Origin: Hyphomicrobium sp.
GTDB taxonomy: Bacteria > Pseudomonadota > Alphaproteobacteria > Rhizobiales > Hyphomicrobiaceae
Assembly (NCBI GenBank): GCA_019751875.1
Contig: JAIEMV010000010.1
Span: 53,638-117,637 of the forward strand
Direction: 5' to 3'
DNA length: 64,000 nt
The position numbers and the translations under genes were made by a program. The notes below the pieces were generated by a model, which saw nothing but the letters and a program-made list of their open reading frames with translations, searched no databases and had not been told where the DNA came from. Positions 8,818 through 17,162 of the stretch are shown in pieces (positions within the stretch are counted from its first letter, which is position 1; the number at the start of each line of letters is the position of its first letter).

Positions 8818-10146
8818 ATGTCGAGCCAAAACACCGCCATCGGCAATCAGGCAGGCGGAGCCGTTGCGGCGCCGGCCATCGTGGCGGCCAAGAAAGACCT
8901 CTACGAGATCGGCGAAATTCCGCCGCTCGGCCATGTGCCGAAGAATATGTACGCCTGGGCCATCCGCGCCGAACGTCATGGCGAGCCGGACAAGGCGATG
9001 CAGGTGGAGGTTCTGCCGACTTGGGAACTCGACAGCCACGACGTGCTCGTTCTCGTAATGGCCGCAGGCGTCAACTACAACGGCGTGTGGGCGTCGCTGG
9101 GCGTGCCGATCTCGCCGATCAACGACGTTCACCATCAGCCGTATCATATCTGCGGGTCTGACGCGTCGGGCATCGTTTGGGCTGTCGGCTCGAAGGTGAA
9201 GCGCTGGAAGGTCGGAGACGAAGTCGTCGTCCACTGCAACCAGGACGACGGCGACGATGAAGAGTGCAACGGCGGCGATCCCATGTTTTCGCCGTCACAG
9301 CGCATCTGGGGCTACGAGACGCCGGACGGTTCTTTTGCTCAGTTCTGCCGTGTGCAGGACCGACAACTGCTCGAGCGTCCGAAGCATCTCTCGTGGGAAG
9401 AAAGTGCCTGCTACACGCTGACGCTTGCGACAGCGTATCGAATGCTGTTCGGCCATCGTCCGCACGTCTTGCGGCCCGGCCATAACGTGCTGGTGTGGGG
9501 AGCTGCAGGCGGCCTTGGCGCTTTCGCGGTTCAGCTTTGCGCGACGTCAGGCGCCAATGCGATCGGCGTAATCTCGGACGACGACAAGCGCGACTTCGTG
9601 ATGCAGCTGGGCGCCAAGGGCGTCATCAACCGCAAGAACTTCAAATGCTGGGGGCAGCTGCCCAAGGTCGGCACGCCCGAGTACAACACCTGGCTGAAGG
9701 AGATGCGCGGCTTCGGCAAGGCCATCTGGGACATCACGGGCAAGGGCGTCAACGTCGACTGCGTGTTCGAGCACCCCGGCGAGACCACGATCCCGGTTTC
9801 AGTGCAGGTCGTGAAGCGCGGCGGCATGGTCGTCATCTGCGCCGGCACGACGGGCTATAATTTGACGATGGACGCCCGTTATCTCTGGATGCATCAGAAG
9901 CGCGTCCAGGGTTCGCACTTCGCCAACCTGCAGCAGGCGTCGCAGGCGAATAAGCTGGTGGTGGAGCGGCGCATCGATCCGTGCATGTCGGAGGTGTTCT
10001 CATGGGAGCATATTCCGAAAGCGCACATGGTGATGATGCGCAACGAGCACAAGCCCGGCAACATGGCCGTGCTGGTGTCGGCTCCGACGACCGGTCTGAA
10101 GACGCTGGAGGATACGATCGAGGCGAGTCAGCAGCGTCGCGCCTGA
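8818..10146 (+). CDS. ccr: Crotonyl-CoA carboxylase/reductase
   Basis: Ccr reductively carboxylates crotonyl-CoA with CO2 and NADPH to give (2S)-ethylmalonyl-CoA, the defining reaction of the ethylmalonyl-CoA pathway. The 442-residue protein belongs to the MDR/zinc-independent alcohol dehydrogenase fold. Visible features are a GroES-like N-terminal domain (VLVLVMAAGVNYNGVWASLG), the CO2-enzyme signature region QRIWGYETPDGSFAQFC, a Rossmann motif VWGAAGGLGAFAVQL and the C-terminal AGTTGYNLTMDARYLWM segment. An AGGAGAG site precedes the ATG. It is divergent from the meaA operon and followed by a clear terminator, so it is probably monocistronic. Confidence 0.97.
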   Translation: MSSQNTAIGNQAGGAVAAPAIVAAKKDLYEIGEIPPLGHVPKNMYAWAIRAERHGEPDKAMQVEVLPTWELDSHDVLVLVMAAGVNYNGVWASLGVPISPINDVHHQPYHICGSDASGIVWAVGSKVKRWKVGDEVVVHCNQDDGDDEECNGGDPMFSPSQRIWGYETPDGSFAQFCRVQDRQLLERPKHLSWEESACYTLTLATAYRMLFGHRPHVLRPGHNVLVWGAAGGLGAFAVQLCATSGANAIGVISDDDKRDFVMQLGAKGVINRKNFKCWGQLPKVGTPEYNTWLKEMRGFGKAIWDITGKGVNVDCVFEHPGETTIPVSVQVVKRGGMVVICAGTTGYNLTMDARYLWMHQKRVQGSHFANLQQASQANKLVVERRIDPCMSEVFSWEHIPKAHMVMMRNEHKPGNMAVLVSAPTTGLKTLEDTIEASQQRRA

Positions 10147-10174
10147 TATCCTTCGACGACCGGCACAAGTCAAA

Positions 10175-10206
10175 AGAGCGGTCCTCATAAGGGCCGCTCT
10201 ATTTTG
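10175..10206 (+). terminator. Rho-independent terminator of ccr
   Basis: The stem AGAGCGGTCC pairs with GGGCCGCTCT across the loop TCATAA and is followed by ATTTTG. It starts 28 bases after the ccr stop codon. Confidence 0.85.
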
Positions 10207-10226
10207 TTGGATTTGCCCGGGCTTAA

Positions 10227-11207
10227 TCAGACGCTGGCGGGTGCGCGGGCCTCGATCGTGTGGCCATTTCCAAGCTTCTTCAGTTCCATGATGCCGCGAT
10301 TGACCTCGGCGCCGAGAATAATGATCATGGCTGTGAACTGGAAGAAAATCAGCGCAATCATGAGTTGCGAGAGGCCCGCATAGAAGCGCGTGTAGTCGCT
10401 GAGATCGAGATAATAAGAGTAAAGCGAAGCGACCAAGATCCAGAGCACCACCGAAACGAGAACGCCCGGCCAGACGTCGGCGAGGCGGCGTGTTCCTGCG
10501 GCCAGCCAGAGGTGGAACGCCAACAATAGGGATGTAATCACGGCGATTGCCAGGGCATAGCGTTGGATCGTATCGACCCAGGTGGATTCCAGGATCTGCT
10601 TTGCCCAATCGGGTTCGAATTCGGCGAGCTTGGCGGCGATCGCTGGGCCGAAAACGACCGCCCACGTGAGCACCAGCATAGAAACGGCACTGACGAACAC
10701 AAAACACATGCTGATCAGAAGGCAGACCGGATATGGCCGCGTCTCCCGCACCCGATAGGCGCCATTCAGAGCGGCACGCATTGTCTCAATGGCGCTCGTG
10801 GCGAAGAACAGGGCCAGAAATCCAGACACGGTCAGCAGATCGATGCGGCTCGAGCCCATGATCGATTCCACCTGAGGAGCGAGCGCGGATGCGACCGCCT
10901 CGGGCAGAATGTCGAAAAGTTGCGCCACGGCGCGGGTGGCAAGTTCGCGTCCGCCGAAGATGCCCGACAGCGCACCGACAAAAATGCAGAATGGGAACAG
11001 CGACACCACGAAAGAAAATGCCACGGCGCCGGCGAGTGAGAAGCCGGAATGCTCATAAAGCCGGTAGATGGCGCCGAGGAGTGTGCGGTAGCGATTCATT
11101 CTGCTGTCGAGCAATCTTTGCGGAAATGCCAGGAGGCTAGCCCTGAGGCCGCGCCCGGTCGAGGGCTGATCGGCAACGCCTCCGGCGAAAGTGCGGGCAT
11201 CTTGCAC
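10227..11207 (-). CDS. YihY/BrkB family inner-membrane protein
   Basis: This 326-residue protein shows the YihY family hallmarks: the first helix region HSGFSLAGAVAFSFVVSLFPF, then about six hydrophobic segments, with LTVSGFLALFFATSAI and the C-terminal block LMIALIFFQFTAMIIILGAEVN. The biochemical role of the family is unsettled; it was once annotated as ribonuclease BN in error. The track start at 11207 is a GTG with no obvious ribosome site. An ATG at 11099 (MNRYRTLLGAIYRLYEHSG) would match the usual family N-terminus, so the first ~36 residues are doubtful. It converges on ccr. Confidence 0.88.
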   Translation of the reverse strand: MQDARTFAGGVADQPSTGRGLRASLLAFPQRLLDSRMNRYRTLLGAIYRLYEHSGFSLAGAVAFSFVVSLFPFCIFVGALSGIFGGRELATRAVAQLFDILPEAVASALAPQVESIMGSSRIDLLTVSGFLALFFATSAIETMRAALNGAYRVRETRPYPVCLLISMCFVFVSAVSMLVLTWAVVFGPAIAAKLAEFEPDWAKQILESTWVDTIQRYALAIAVITSLLLAFHLWLAAGTRRLADVWPGVLVSVVLWILVASLYSYYLDLSDYTRFYAGLSQLMIALIFFQFTAMIIILGAEVNRGIMELKKLGNGHTIEARAPASV

Positions 11208-11697
11208 GGATGTTCGACATTCTGGATGCGGCGAACCGCGCGCGGGAAAATCTAATTAACCTATGGCGTCATCAATTCGGTGCGGGCTTCAAGCCGGACC
11301 ATCAGCATTAACCGTGACGCTTTCTTGTCCTCTCACCGGTACGGCGCAAAGTCGATGTCGGCCGCCGCAACTGGACGGGCCGGGCGCCAATCCGCCCAAG
11401 AGGCTCAGACGTATGCCTCCGATGTAACTCAGTGGCGGCAGAGCAGCGCGCACGGTCGGCGATCGGTGAGGCGGGATGTGCCGTCTCTGGGAAGTGCAAT
11501 TTCGGGGGTGAGGGAAACTCCAAGCCATTGGGTTTGTTTCTCTTCAGCGCTTCCAGGCAATTGCGATCCGCGCCCGCGTGTCGCGCAAAGTTACGATTGC
11601 CAGTCCCGGCAGTACAGATAAATGTGACGCTCGAAATGGCCGCTGCCGTGGCTGCCGCCACTGGCCCGATGCCAACTGATTTCTGGAGGACGACGAC
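11208..11697. other. Intergenic region upstream of mcd
   Basis: About 490 bases without a convincing gene. The ORFs here (11280-11621 and antisense 11289-11528) lack ribosome sites and family resemblance. The mcd promoter and leader should be in this stretch; GGAGGACGACG just before 11698 is the ribosome binding site. Confidence 0.4.
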
Positions 11698-13377
11698 ATG
11701 ACCATCGCTCAGTTGAAGCCCAAGACCGACAGCCTGACCACAGATCCGAAACGACTGATCGAGCGGACGGCGGAAGTTGTAAGCGCGGCTGACCGTGTTC
11801 TCGCCCTCGCCAAGAGTGGCGTGCGCCAACGCATCCAGGATGCGGGCGGCATCGATGCCGCTCAGCATGCGGCGCACGGCCTCGCCTGGTTTGCCACCAC
11901 GGTCGAATCTTTGCGGCAAATGAATGTGTGGGCATCCAATCTCCAGAGTGAAGGCAAGTTCGGTGAAATCGAGCAACTGATCCTCCTGGCGGCCTTCGGT
12001 GAATACGCTGCTCAGATCGCGGGCGGTATTCCGATGAGCCAAGTGGAGATCATCCGCCCGGAGGCGCTCGGCATTCCTCGCGCCGACATTCGCAAGTACG
12101 AAGATGCCGTCGCGGATGTGGTTGCAGAGGGTACCTCCGAATATGTGAAGCAACGGCTCGCCAATCTGATCGAGGCCGCGCAGGGCGCGACGACCTATGG
12201 GGCCAGCGGGCTCGACGAGACGCACGCCGAGATCGCCGAGCAGATGAAGACGTTTTCGGATGCGGAAGTCGTGCCGCACGCCCACGAGTGGCACCTCAAA
12301 AACGAATACATCCCGCTCGAAACCTACAAGAACCTTGCGGATCTGGGCGTATTCTCGATCTCGCTGCCGGAGGAATACGGCGGGATGGGTCTCGGTAAGC
12401 TCGCCATGTGCGTCGTCTCGGAAGAGCTGTCACGAGGCTACATTGGCGTGGGCTCACTGGGCACGCGTGCCGAAATTGCCGGCGAACTGATCCTCCACAA
12501 CGGCACGCCCGAACAGAAGGCGAAGTATCTGCCGGCCATTGCCGCCGGCGACATGCTGCCGACGGCTGTGTTTACCGAGCCGAACACCGGATCGGATCTG
12601 GCGTCGCTAAAGACGCGCGCCGTGAAGGAAGGCGACACCTGGAAGATCACCGGCCAAAAGACTTGGATCACGCATCCGGTGCGCGCCGACGTCATGACGG
12701 TGCTGGCGCGCACGAACCCGAACGAGAAGGGCTACAAGGGCCTTTCGATGTTTCTGGCGGAGAAGCCGCGCGGGACTGACGAGAACCCCTTCCCTGCGAA
12801 GGGCATGACGGGCGGCGAAATCGAAGTGCTCGGCTATCGTGGCATGAAGGAATATGACATCTCTTTCGACGCCTTCGAGGTTCCGGCCGAGAACCTGCTT
12901 GGCGGCGTTGAGGGGCAGGGCTTCAAGCAGCTGATGGCGACCTTTGAAGGGGCCCGCATTCAGACAGCCGCGCGGGCCGTGGGCGTGGCGCAGTGCGCGA
13001 TGGACTTAGCGCTGAAGTATGCGCTCGACCGCGTGCAGTTCGGCAGCCCGATCTACAAGTTCCCGCGCGTTTCGAACAAGATCGTGATGATGGCGGTGGA
13101 AACGCAGATTGCGCGCCAGCTCACCTACTTCGCGGCGCGCGAGAAGGATCAGGGCCGCCGTTGTGATCTCGAGGCCGGCATGGCGAAGCTGCTCGGAGCG
13201 CGTGTCGCCTGGGCGAACGCAGACAACGCGCTCCAGATCCACGGCGGCAACGGCTTTGCGCTCGAGTACCCGGTGTCGCGCGTTCTTTGCGATGCACGCA
13301 TTCTCAACATCTTCGAGGGAGCCGCTGAAATCCAGGCCCAGGTGATCGCGCGTCGTCTTCTTGAAGGCGCCAACTGA
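11698..13377 (+). CDS. mcd: (2S)-Methylsuccinyl-CoA dehydrogenase
   Basis: Mcd oxidises (2S)-methylsuccinyl-CoA to mesaconyl-CoA with FAD, the step after ethylmalonyl-CoA mutase. The 559-residue length is about 170 residues longer than ordinary acyl-CoA dehydrogenases. The extra N-terminal helical domain (about 1-165) is a feature of Mcd. The catalytic core shows the flavin/substrate motifs FTEPNTGSDLASLKT, the QIHGGNGFALEYPV block and IFEGAAEIQ, which supplies the probable catalytic glutamate. GGAGG lies about 8 bases before the ATG. Clustering with meaA and ccr makes the specific assignment strong. The META-domain gene follows after 2 bases. Confidence 0.93.
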   Translation: MTIAQLKPKTDSLTTDPKRLIERTAEVVSAADRVLALAKSGVRQRIQDAGGIDAAQHAAHGLAWFATTVESLRQMNVWASNLQSEGKFGEIEQLILLAAFGEYAAQIAGGIPMSQVEIIRPEALGIPRADIRKYEDAVADVVAEGTSEYVKQRLANLIEAAQGATTYGASGLDETHAEIAEQMKTFSDAEVVPHAHEWHLKNEYIPLETYKNLADLGVFSISLPEEYGGMGLGKLAMCVVSEELSRGYIGVGSLGTRAEIAGELILHNGTPEQKAKYLPAIAAGDMLPTAVFTEPNTGSDLASLKTRAVKEGDTWKITGQKTWITHPVRADVMTVLARTNPNEKGYKGLSMFLAEKPRGTDENPFPAKGMTGGEIEVLGYRGMKEYDISFDAFEVPAENLLGGVEGQGFKQLMATFEGARIQTAARAVGVAQCAMDLALKYALDRVQFGSPIYKFPRVSNKIVMMAVETQIARQLTYFAAREKDQGRRCDLEAGMAKLLGARVAWANADNALQIHGGNGFALEYPVSRVLCDARILNIFEGAAEIQAQVIARRLLEGAN

Positions 13378-13379
13378 AC

Positions 13380-13781
13380 GTGAGTCGGAGCTATCTTTTT
13401 GGTCTGCTTCTGGCGGCGCCGCTGATCATCAGCGGCGCCGCTCCTGCTCAGGTGCATCCGCTAGAAGGCACCAGTTGGAACGTGGCGAAGGTGCAGGGCG
13501 TCGCGGTTCCGGCCGGGCTGACGTTGACGTTTGCGGCCGATCGCGTGACGGGGAGCACGGGCTGTAACAAGTTTTGGGCTCCCGTCGATTATCCCGTGCC
13601 TCCGGCGATCGACATCGGTGCCCCGCAGAGCAAACGCCTTTACTGCATGGGCGCAATGAGTATCGAACGTGCCTATCTGGCATCGCTGGAGACCGTTGAG
13701 AGCTATGTCATCAACGGTGAAACGCTCAAGATGCTGATGCACGACGGTGATGTGTTTATTGAACTTATTCGGGCGAAATAG
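13380..13781 (+). CDS. META domain (HslJ-like) secreted protein
   Basis: This 133-residue protein starts at a GTG two bases after the mcd stop, so it is probably translated from the mcd message. It has an N-terminal signal peptide (about residues 1-23, ending GAAPA). The META fold follows, recognisable by LEGTSWNVAKV near the start of the mature part, GSTGCNKFW in the middle and a C-terminal beta segment. META/HslJ proteins are small envelope proteins of uncertain function. There is no strong ribosome site at the GTG, which fits translational coupling. Confidence 0.75.
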   Translation: MSRSYLFGLLLAAPLIISGAAPAQVHPLEGTSWNVAKVQGVAVPAGLTLTFAADRVTGSTGCNKFWAPVDYPVPPAIDIGAPQSKRLYCMGAMSIERAYLASLETVESYVINGETLKMLMHDGDVFIELIRAK

Positions 13782-13973
13782 CGCCCTGCCATTAGCTTCT
13801 CCCAGTGCCGGCTAAGTTCCCGCTCTCATCGAATTTTTATGCACTTTTTGCGACGGAACTGGTGCTGCTGGACGTTGTTTCTCATGTGTCTGGTTCATTC
13901 GAGAGCTGCACACCTCAGGGTCACGCCGGGGACTGCTTTCGAGAGTAAGAAGATCATGAGCAAGGAGAGACAC

Positions 13974-14282
13974 GTGAGAAAATCAACAATGACTTTGGCC
14001 GCTCTGGCCTTCGCTGGTCTGATGGGGTCGCAAGCAAATGCAGCGCCCTTAACCTCGGCTGCGGTCGTTACCAGCAAGGCTGCACCGTCGGCCGTTGAGC
14101 AGGTTCGCGACCGTTGGGATCGCCGCGACGATCGTTGGCATCGCCGCAATGCCCGTCGGGATTGGCGTCACGATCGCCGGTACTACCGCTATCGCAATTG
14201 GAACCGCTATAACTACCGTCCGTACAACTACCGCTCGCGCGGCTGTGTGGCAGTAGGCCCGGTCTGGTTCTGCAGCCGTTAA
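13974..14282 (+). CDS. Small secreted Arg/Tyr-rich protein
   Basis: The track ORF begins at 13839, but a GTG at 13974 (VRKSTMTLAALAFAG) has AAGGAG exactly 6 bases upstream and directly opens a signal peptide ending SQANA. I therefore take 102 residues. The mature protein is low-complexity, with repeated RWDRRDDRWHRR and YRYRNWNRYNYRPYNY patterns, and ends CVAVGPVWFCSR with two Cys that could form a disulphide. Similar short exported proteins are common in Hyphomicrobiales and have no known function. A terminator follows 31 bases later. Confidence 0.75.
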   Translation: MRKSTMTLAALAFAGLMGSQANAAPLTSAAVVTSKAAPSAVEQVRDRWDRRDDRWHRRNARRDWRHDRRYYRYRNWNRYNYRPYNYRSRGCVAVGPVWFCSR

Positions 14283-14313
14283 CGCTTAAGTGCATGTGCG
14301 TACGTTGAGTACC

Positions 14314-14343
14314 GGCGGCGGCTGAAAGGCCGCCGCCTTTTCA
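14314..14343 (+). terminator. Rho-independent terminator
   Basis: A perfect stem GGCGGCGGC/GCCGCCGCC encloses a TGAAAG loop and is followed by TTTTCATTTT. It ends the transcript of the Arg/Tyr-rich secreted protein. Confidence 0.9.
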
Positions 14344-14442
14344 TTTTGCTGCGACCCTATAGCTGCTTCGCATCTCTGGATGTCGCCATAGTTTGGCGCG
14401 AGAACCGCTCAAACCGGCGTGACTTCTTTTTGGAGACGGCAA

Positions 14443-15255
14443 ATGCGGGCTATCATGACCGTTGCGGCTTGCCTCACCATCGCGGCCGCTGGATCAAGTT
14501 CAGCCGACGCCAAATCGTGTGGCAGTGACGGCAACGGGTTTTCGTCGTGGCTATCTGATTTTGAGGATCGCGCACGCTCAGCCGGTATCTCGCAGGCGAC
14601 GCTGTCTCGCGCTTTGTCGAACGTGACTTACGACCGCAATGTCATTCGCCGCGACCGGTCGCAGAAATCTTTCAAGCTCAGCTTCGATGAGTTTTACGCG
14701 CGCCGGGTCGGGTCGAGCCTGATCGGCAGCGCCCGCGCGAAAATGAAGGCACACGCGGGCGTGCTGGCACGTATCGAGAAGCGGTACGGCGTGCCGAAGG
14801 AAATCCTGGTGTCCATCTGGGGACTGGAGACGAATTTTGGACGCGATGGTGCGGGCAAGTATTCGATCATCCGTTCGATCGCGACACTGGCTTATGACTG
14901 CCGGCGATCTGAATTCTTCACCGGTCACTTGATGGCTGCGCTTCGGATCGTGCAGAAGGGCGACATGACCCCGGCGGAAATGCGCGGGGGATGGGCCGGT
15001 GAGATCGGGCAGGTGCAGTTCCTTCCCGGATCGTATGACAAATATGCCGTCGACTTCGATGGGGACGGACGTCGCGATCTCGTGCATTCGGTGCCCGATA
15101 TCTTGGCGTCAACGGCGAACTTCATGAAAGGTCACGGATGGCAACCCGGGGGCTCGTGGCAACCGGGATCGGCGAACTATAGCGTGATCAAAGACTGGAA
15201 CAGAGCCGAGGTTTATGCCCGGACGATCGCCGTCATGGCTGACCGGCTGCAATGA
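14443..15255 (+). CDS. Lytic murein transglycosylase, MltB type (short form)
   Basis: This periplasmic enzyme cleaves the MurNAc-GlcNAc bond to leave 1,6-anhydromuropeptides. The ATG at 14443 (MRAIMTVAACL) has GGAG 7 bases upstream and starts a signal peptide ending SSADA. The family-3 lytic transglycosylase (SLT_2) core is clear: IEKRYGVPKEILVSIWGLETNFG carries the catalytic Glu, followed by SIIRSIATLAYDCRR, GEIGQVQFLPGSY and DFDGDGRRDL. The length is 270 residues and there is no C-terminal peptidoglycan-binding domain, unlike the paralogue at 22538-23977. Confidence 0.92.
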   Translation: MRAIMTVAACLTIAAAGSSSADAKSCGSDGNGFSSWLSDFEDRARSAGISQATLSRALSNVTYDRNVIRRDRSQKSFKLSFDEFYARRVGSSLIGSARAKMKAHAGVLARIEKRYGVPKEILVSIWGLETNFGRDGAGKYSIIRSIATLAYDCRRSEFFTGHLMAALRIVQKGDMTPAEMRGGWAGEIGQVQFLPGSYDKYAVDFDGDGRRDLVHSVPDILASTANFMKGHGWQPGGSWQPGSANYSVIKDWNRAEVYARTIAVMADRLQ

Positions 15256-15305
15256 TCGAGGCGAGGCGTCTTGTGCTCGCCTTCGGGTGATGCCATGACG
15301 CTGGC

Positions 15306-16247
15306 ATGAGCAGCGAATCCCAGACCCAGCCGCGCGTCATCTCTCTGATTGCCAGCGCTACCGAAATCCTCCACGGGTTGGGGGCGGGCAACATGCAGGT
15401 GGCCCGGTCGCACGAGTGCGACTATCCCCCGCTCATTCTCGATCTGCCGCAGCTGACGCGGGCCAAGTTCAAGGTGCATGGCGCGACGAGTGCGGAGATC
15501 GATCGGTCAGTGAAGGGTCTCCTGGAGCAGGGGCTTGCGGTGTACGAGGTCGATGCGGACCGTATGCGCGCACTCGAGCCGGATGTCATCCTGACGCAGG
15601 ACCAATGCGAGGTGTGCGCGGTGTCGCTCGCCGACGTGGAGCGGGCACTGTGCACTTGGACCGGCAGCGCGGCGCGGATCGTGTCGTTGCGTCCGCATAC
15701 GCTCGCCGATGTCTATGCCGATATCGAAACCGTAGCCGATGCCATTGGACGGGCCCAAGCAGGTCGGGATCTTGTTCGATCGATGCAAAGTCGAATGGCC
15801 GAGATTGCAGCGACTGTCGAAGGGCGCTCGCGGCCCAAGCTCGGGTTCGTCGAGTGGATCGAGCCGCCCATGTCCGGCGGGCACTGGATGCCGGAAATCA
15901 TCTCGATCGCGGGCGGGATCTCACCGTTCGGCGTGAGCGGTCAGAACTCGCCATGGGTGAGTTGGGACGACATGGCGGCGGCGGACCCCGACATTCTCCT
16001 CGTGGCACCGTGCGGGTATGACATCGCCACATCGCTGCCGGAACTGGAGGGTTTGCGGTCCCACGCCGTTTTCAAGACACTGCGGGCGGTGCGGGAAGGA
16101 CGAATTTTCGTCGCCGATGGGAATGCGTTTTTCAACCGGCCGGGGCCGCGCATTGTCGAGAGTACGGAAATCCTCGCAGAAATCATGCATCCCGATGTGT
16201 CCACCTACGGGCATCTGGGGGAGGCCTATGTCGTTTGGCCGACGTGA
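15306..16247 (+). CDS. BtuF-like periplasmic-binding-fold protein without signal peptide
   Basis: This 313-residue protein has the class III substrate-binding fold used for cobalamin and iron-chelate uptake: VISLIASATEILHGLGAG at the start, then the RSHECDYPP motif, LEPDVILTQDQCEVC, SLRPHTLADVYADIETV and the C-terminal lobe. The RSHECDYP signature is typical of the family annotated as cobalamin-binding. No export signal precedes the domain, so the sequence as read predicts a cytoplasmic protein, and no BtuC/D genes are adjacent. The next gene starts 32 bases downstream and is probably in the same transcript. Ligand not determined. Confidence 0.8.
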   Translation: MSSESQTQPRVISLIASATEILHGLGAGNMQVARSHECDYPPLILDLPQLTRAKFKVHGATSAEIDRSVKGLLEQGLAVYEVDADRMRALEPDVILTQDQCEVCAVSLADVERALCTWTGSAARIVSLRPHTLADVYADIETVADAIGRAQAGRDLVRSMQSRMAEIAATVEGRSRPKLGFVEWIEPPMSGGHWMPEIISIAGGISPFGVSGQNSPWVSWDDMAAADPDILLVAPCGYDIATSLPELEGLRSHAVFKTLRAVREGRIFVADGNAFFNRPGPRIVESTEILAEIMHPDVSTYGHLGEAYVVWPT

Positions 16248-16279
16248 GTGGGCTATTCGCCCGAGGGCAGGAGAATTGA

Positions 16280-17107
16280 ATGGCCTCGCGGACCATCCTC
16301 ATCACTGGCTGCTCGTCTGGGATCGGGCTCGCCTCGGCGCGAATGATGAGCGCGCGGGGTTGGCACGTGATCGCCACCGCCCGAAAAGACACTGATCTTG
16401 CCATGCTGCGGGCCGATCTGAAGGTCGACGCCGTGCATCTGGAATTGGCCGATCCGACGTCGGTTGCGGCATGCGCGGACAGAGCCCTTTCGCTCTCGGG
16501 CGGGCGGATCGATGCGCTGTTCAACAATGCTGCCTATGGACAGGCCGGGGCGGTCGAGGATCTCGGCGTCAATCTGTTGCGGCGGCAGTTCGAGGTCAAT
16601 CTGTTTGCACAGCACGAACTGATCCGGCGGCTCCTGCCCGTCATGCGGCGACAGGGTCATGGGCGAATCGTGCAGTGCTCATCGGTGCTGGGACTGGTTG
16701 CAGCACCGATGCGCGGCGCCTACTGCGCCTCAAAATTCGCAATGGAAGGGCTGACCGACAGCATGCGAATAGAACTAGCGGGCAGCGGGGTCCATATCTC
16801 GTTGATAGAGCCGGGGCCGATCCGCACGCGCTTTGTCGAGAACGCGCTGTCGAACTTTCTCAAGACGATCGATATCAATGGGTCGGTGCATCGCGCCGCT
16901 TATGAAGCACGCGTGGAGCGCATGAAGCTCGGCCGGAATGAAATCTTCAAACTCGAGCCCGAGGCGGTGGCTGAAAAACTGGTCCACGCGGTGGAGAGCC
17001 CGCGACCCAAGAAGCGCTATTACGTCACCAAGCCGACCTACTTCGCCGCTGCGCTGAAACGCGTTGCTCCGCAGAGCACGATCGACTGGTTCGTACAGAA
17101 GATGTGA
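16280..17107 (+). CDS. Short-chain dehydrogenase/reductase (SDR)
   Basis: This is a classical SDR of 275 residues. It shows the nucleotide-binding motif TGCSSGIGLAS, the NNAAYG motif, catalytic Ser in CSSVLGLV and the YCASK active-site pair. The C-terminal region is consistent with an NAD(P)-dependent oxidoreductase acting on a lipid-like or alcohol substrate, but specificity cannot be read. GGAG lies about 9 bases before the ATG. It follows the BtuF-like gene closely and converges on the OmpA-family gene. Confidence 0.88.
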   Translation: MASRTILITGCSSGIGLASARMMSARGWHVIATARKDTDLAMLRADLKVDAVHLELADPTSVAACADRALSLSGGRIDALFNNAAYGQAGAVEDLGVNLLRRQFEVNLFAQHELIRRLLPVMRRQGHGRIVQCSSVLGLVAAPMRGAYCASKFAMEGLTDSMRIELAGSGVHISLIEPGPIRTRFVENALSNFLKTIDINGSVHRAAYEARVERMKLGRNEIFKLEPEAVAEKLVHAVESPRPKKRYYVTKPTYFAAALKRVAPQSTIDWFVQKM

Positions 17108-17134
17108 AAAGAGCGGGGCTTTCGACCCCGCTCT
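17107..17134 (-). terminator. Rho-independent terminator of the DUF937-OmpA gene
   Basis: The stem GAGCGGGG/CCCCGCTC has a CTTTCGA loop. On the minus strand it is followed by TTTTC, so it terminates the OmpA-family transcript. The plus-strand side has only TCATAAAT, a weaker signal. Confidence 0.75.
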
Positions 17135-17162
17135 CATAAATCTCATCTGGCCGAGATGCGGC

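Noticed and set aside
11308-12294. 328-residue minus-strand ORF
   Set aside because: It is antisense to mcd and its leader, with no family features.
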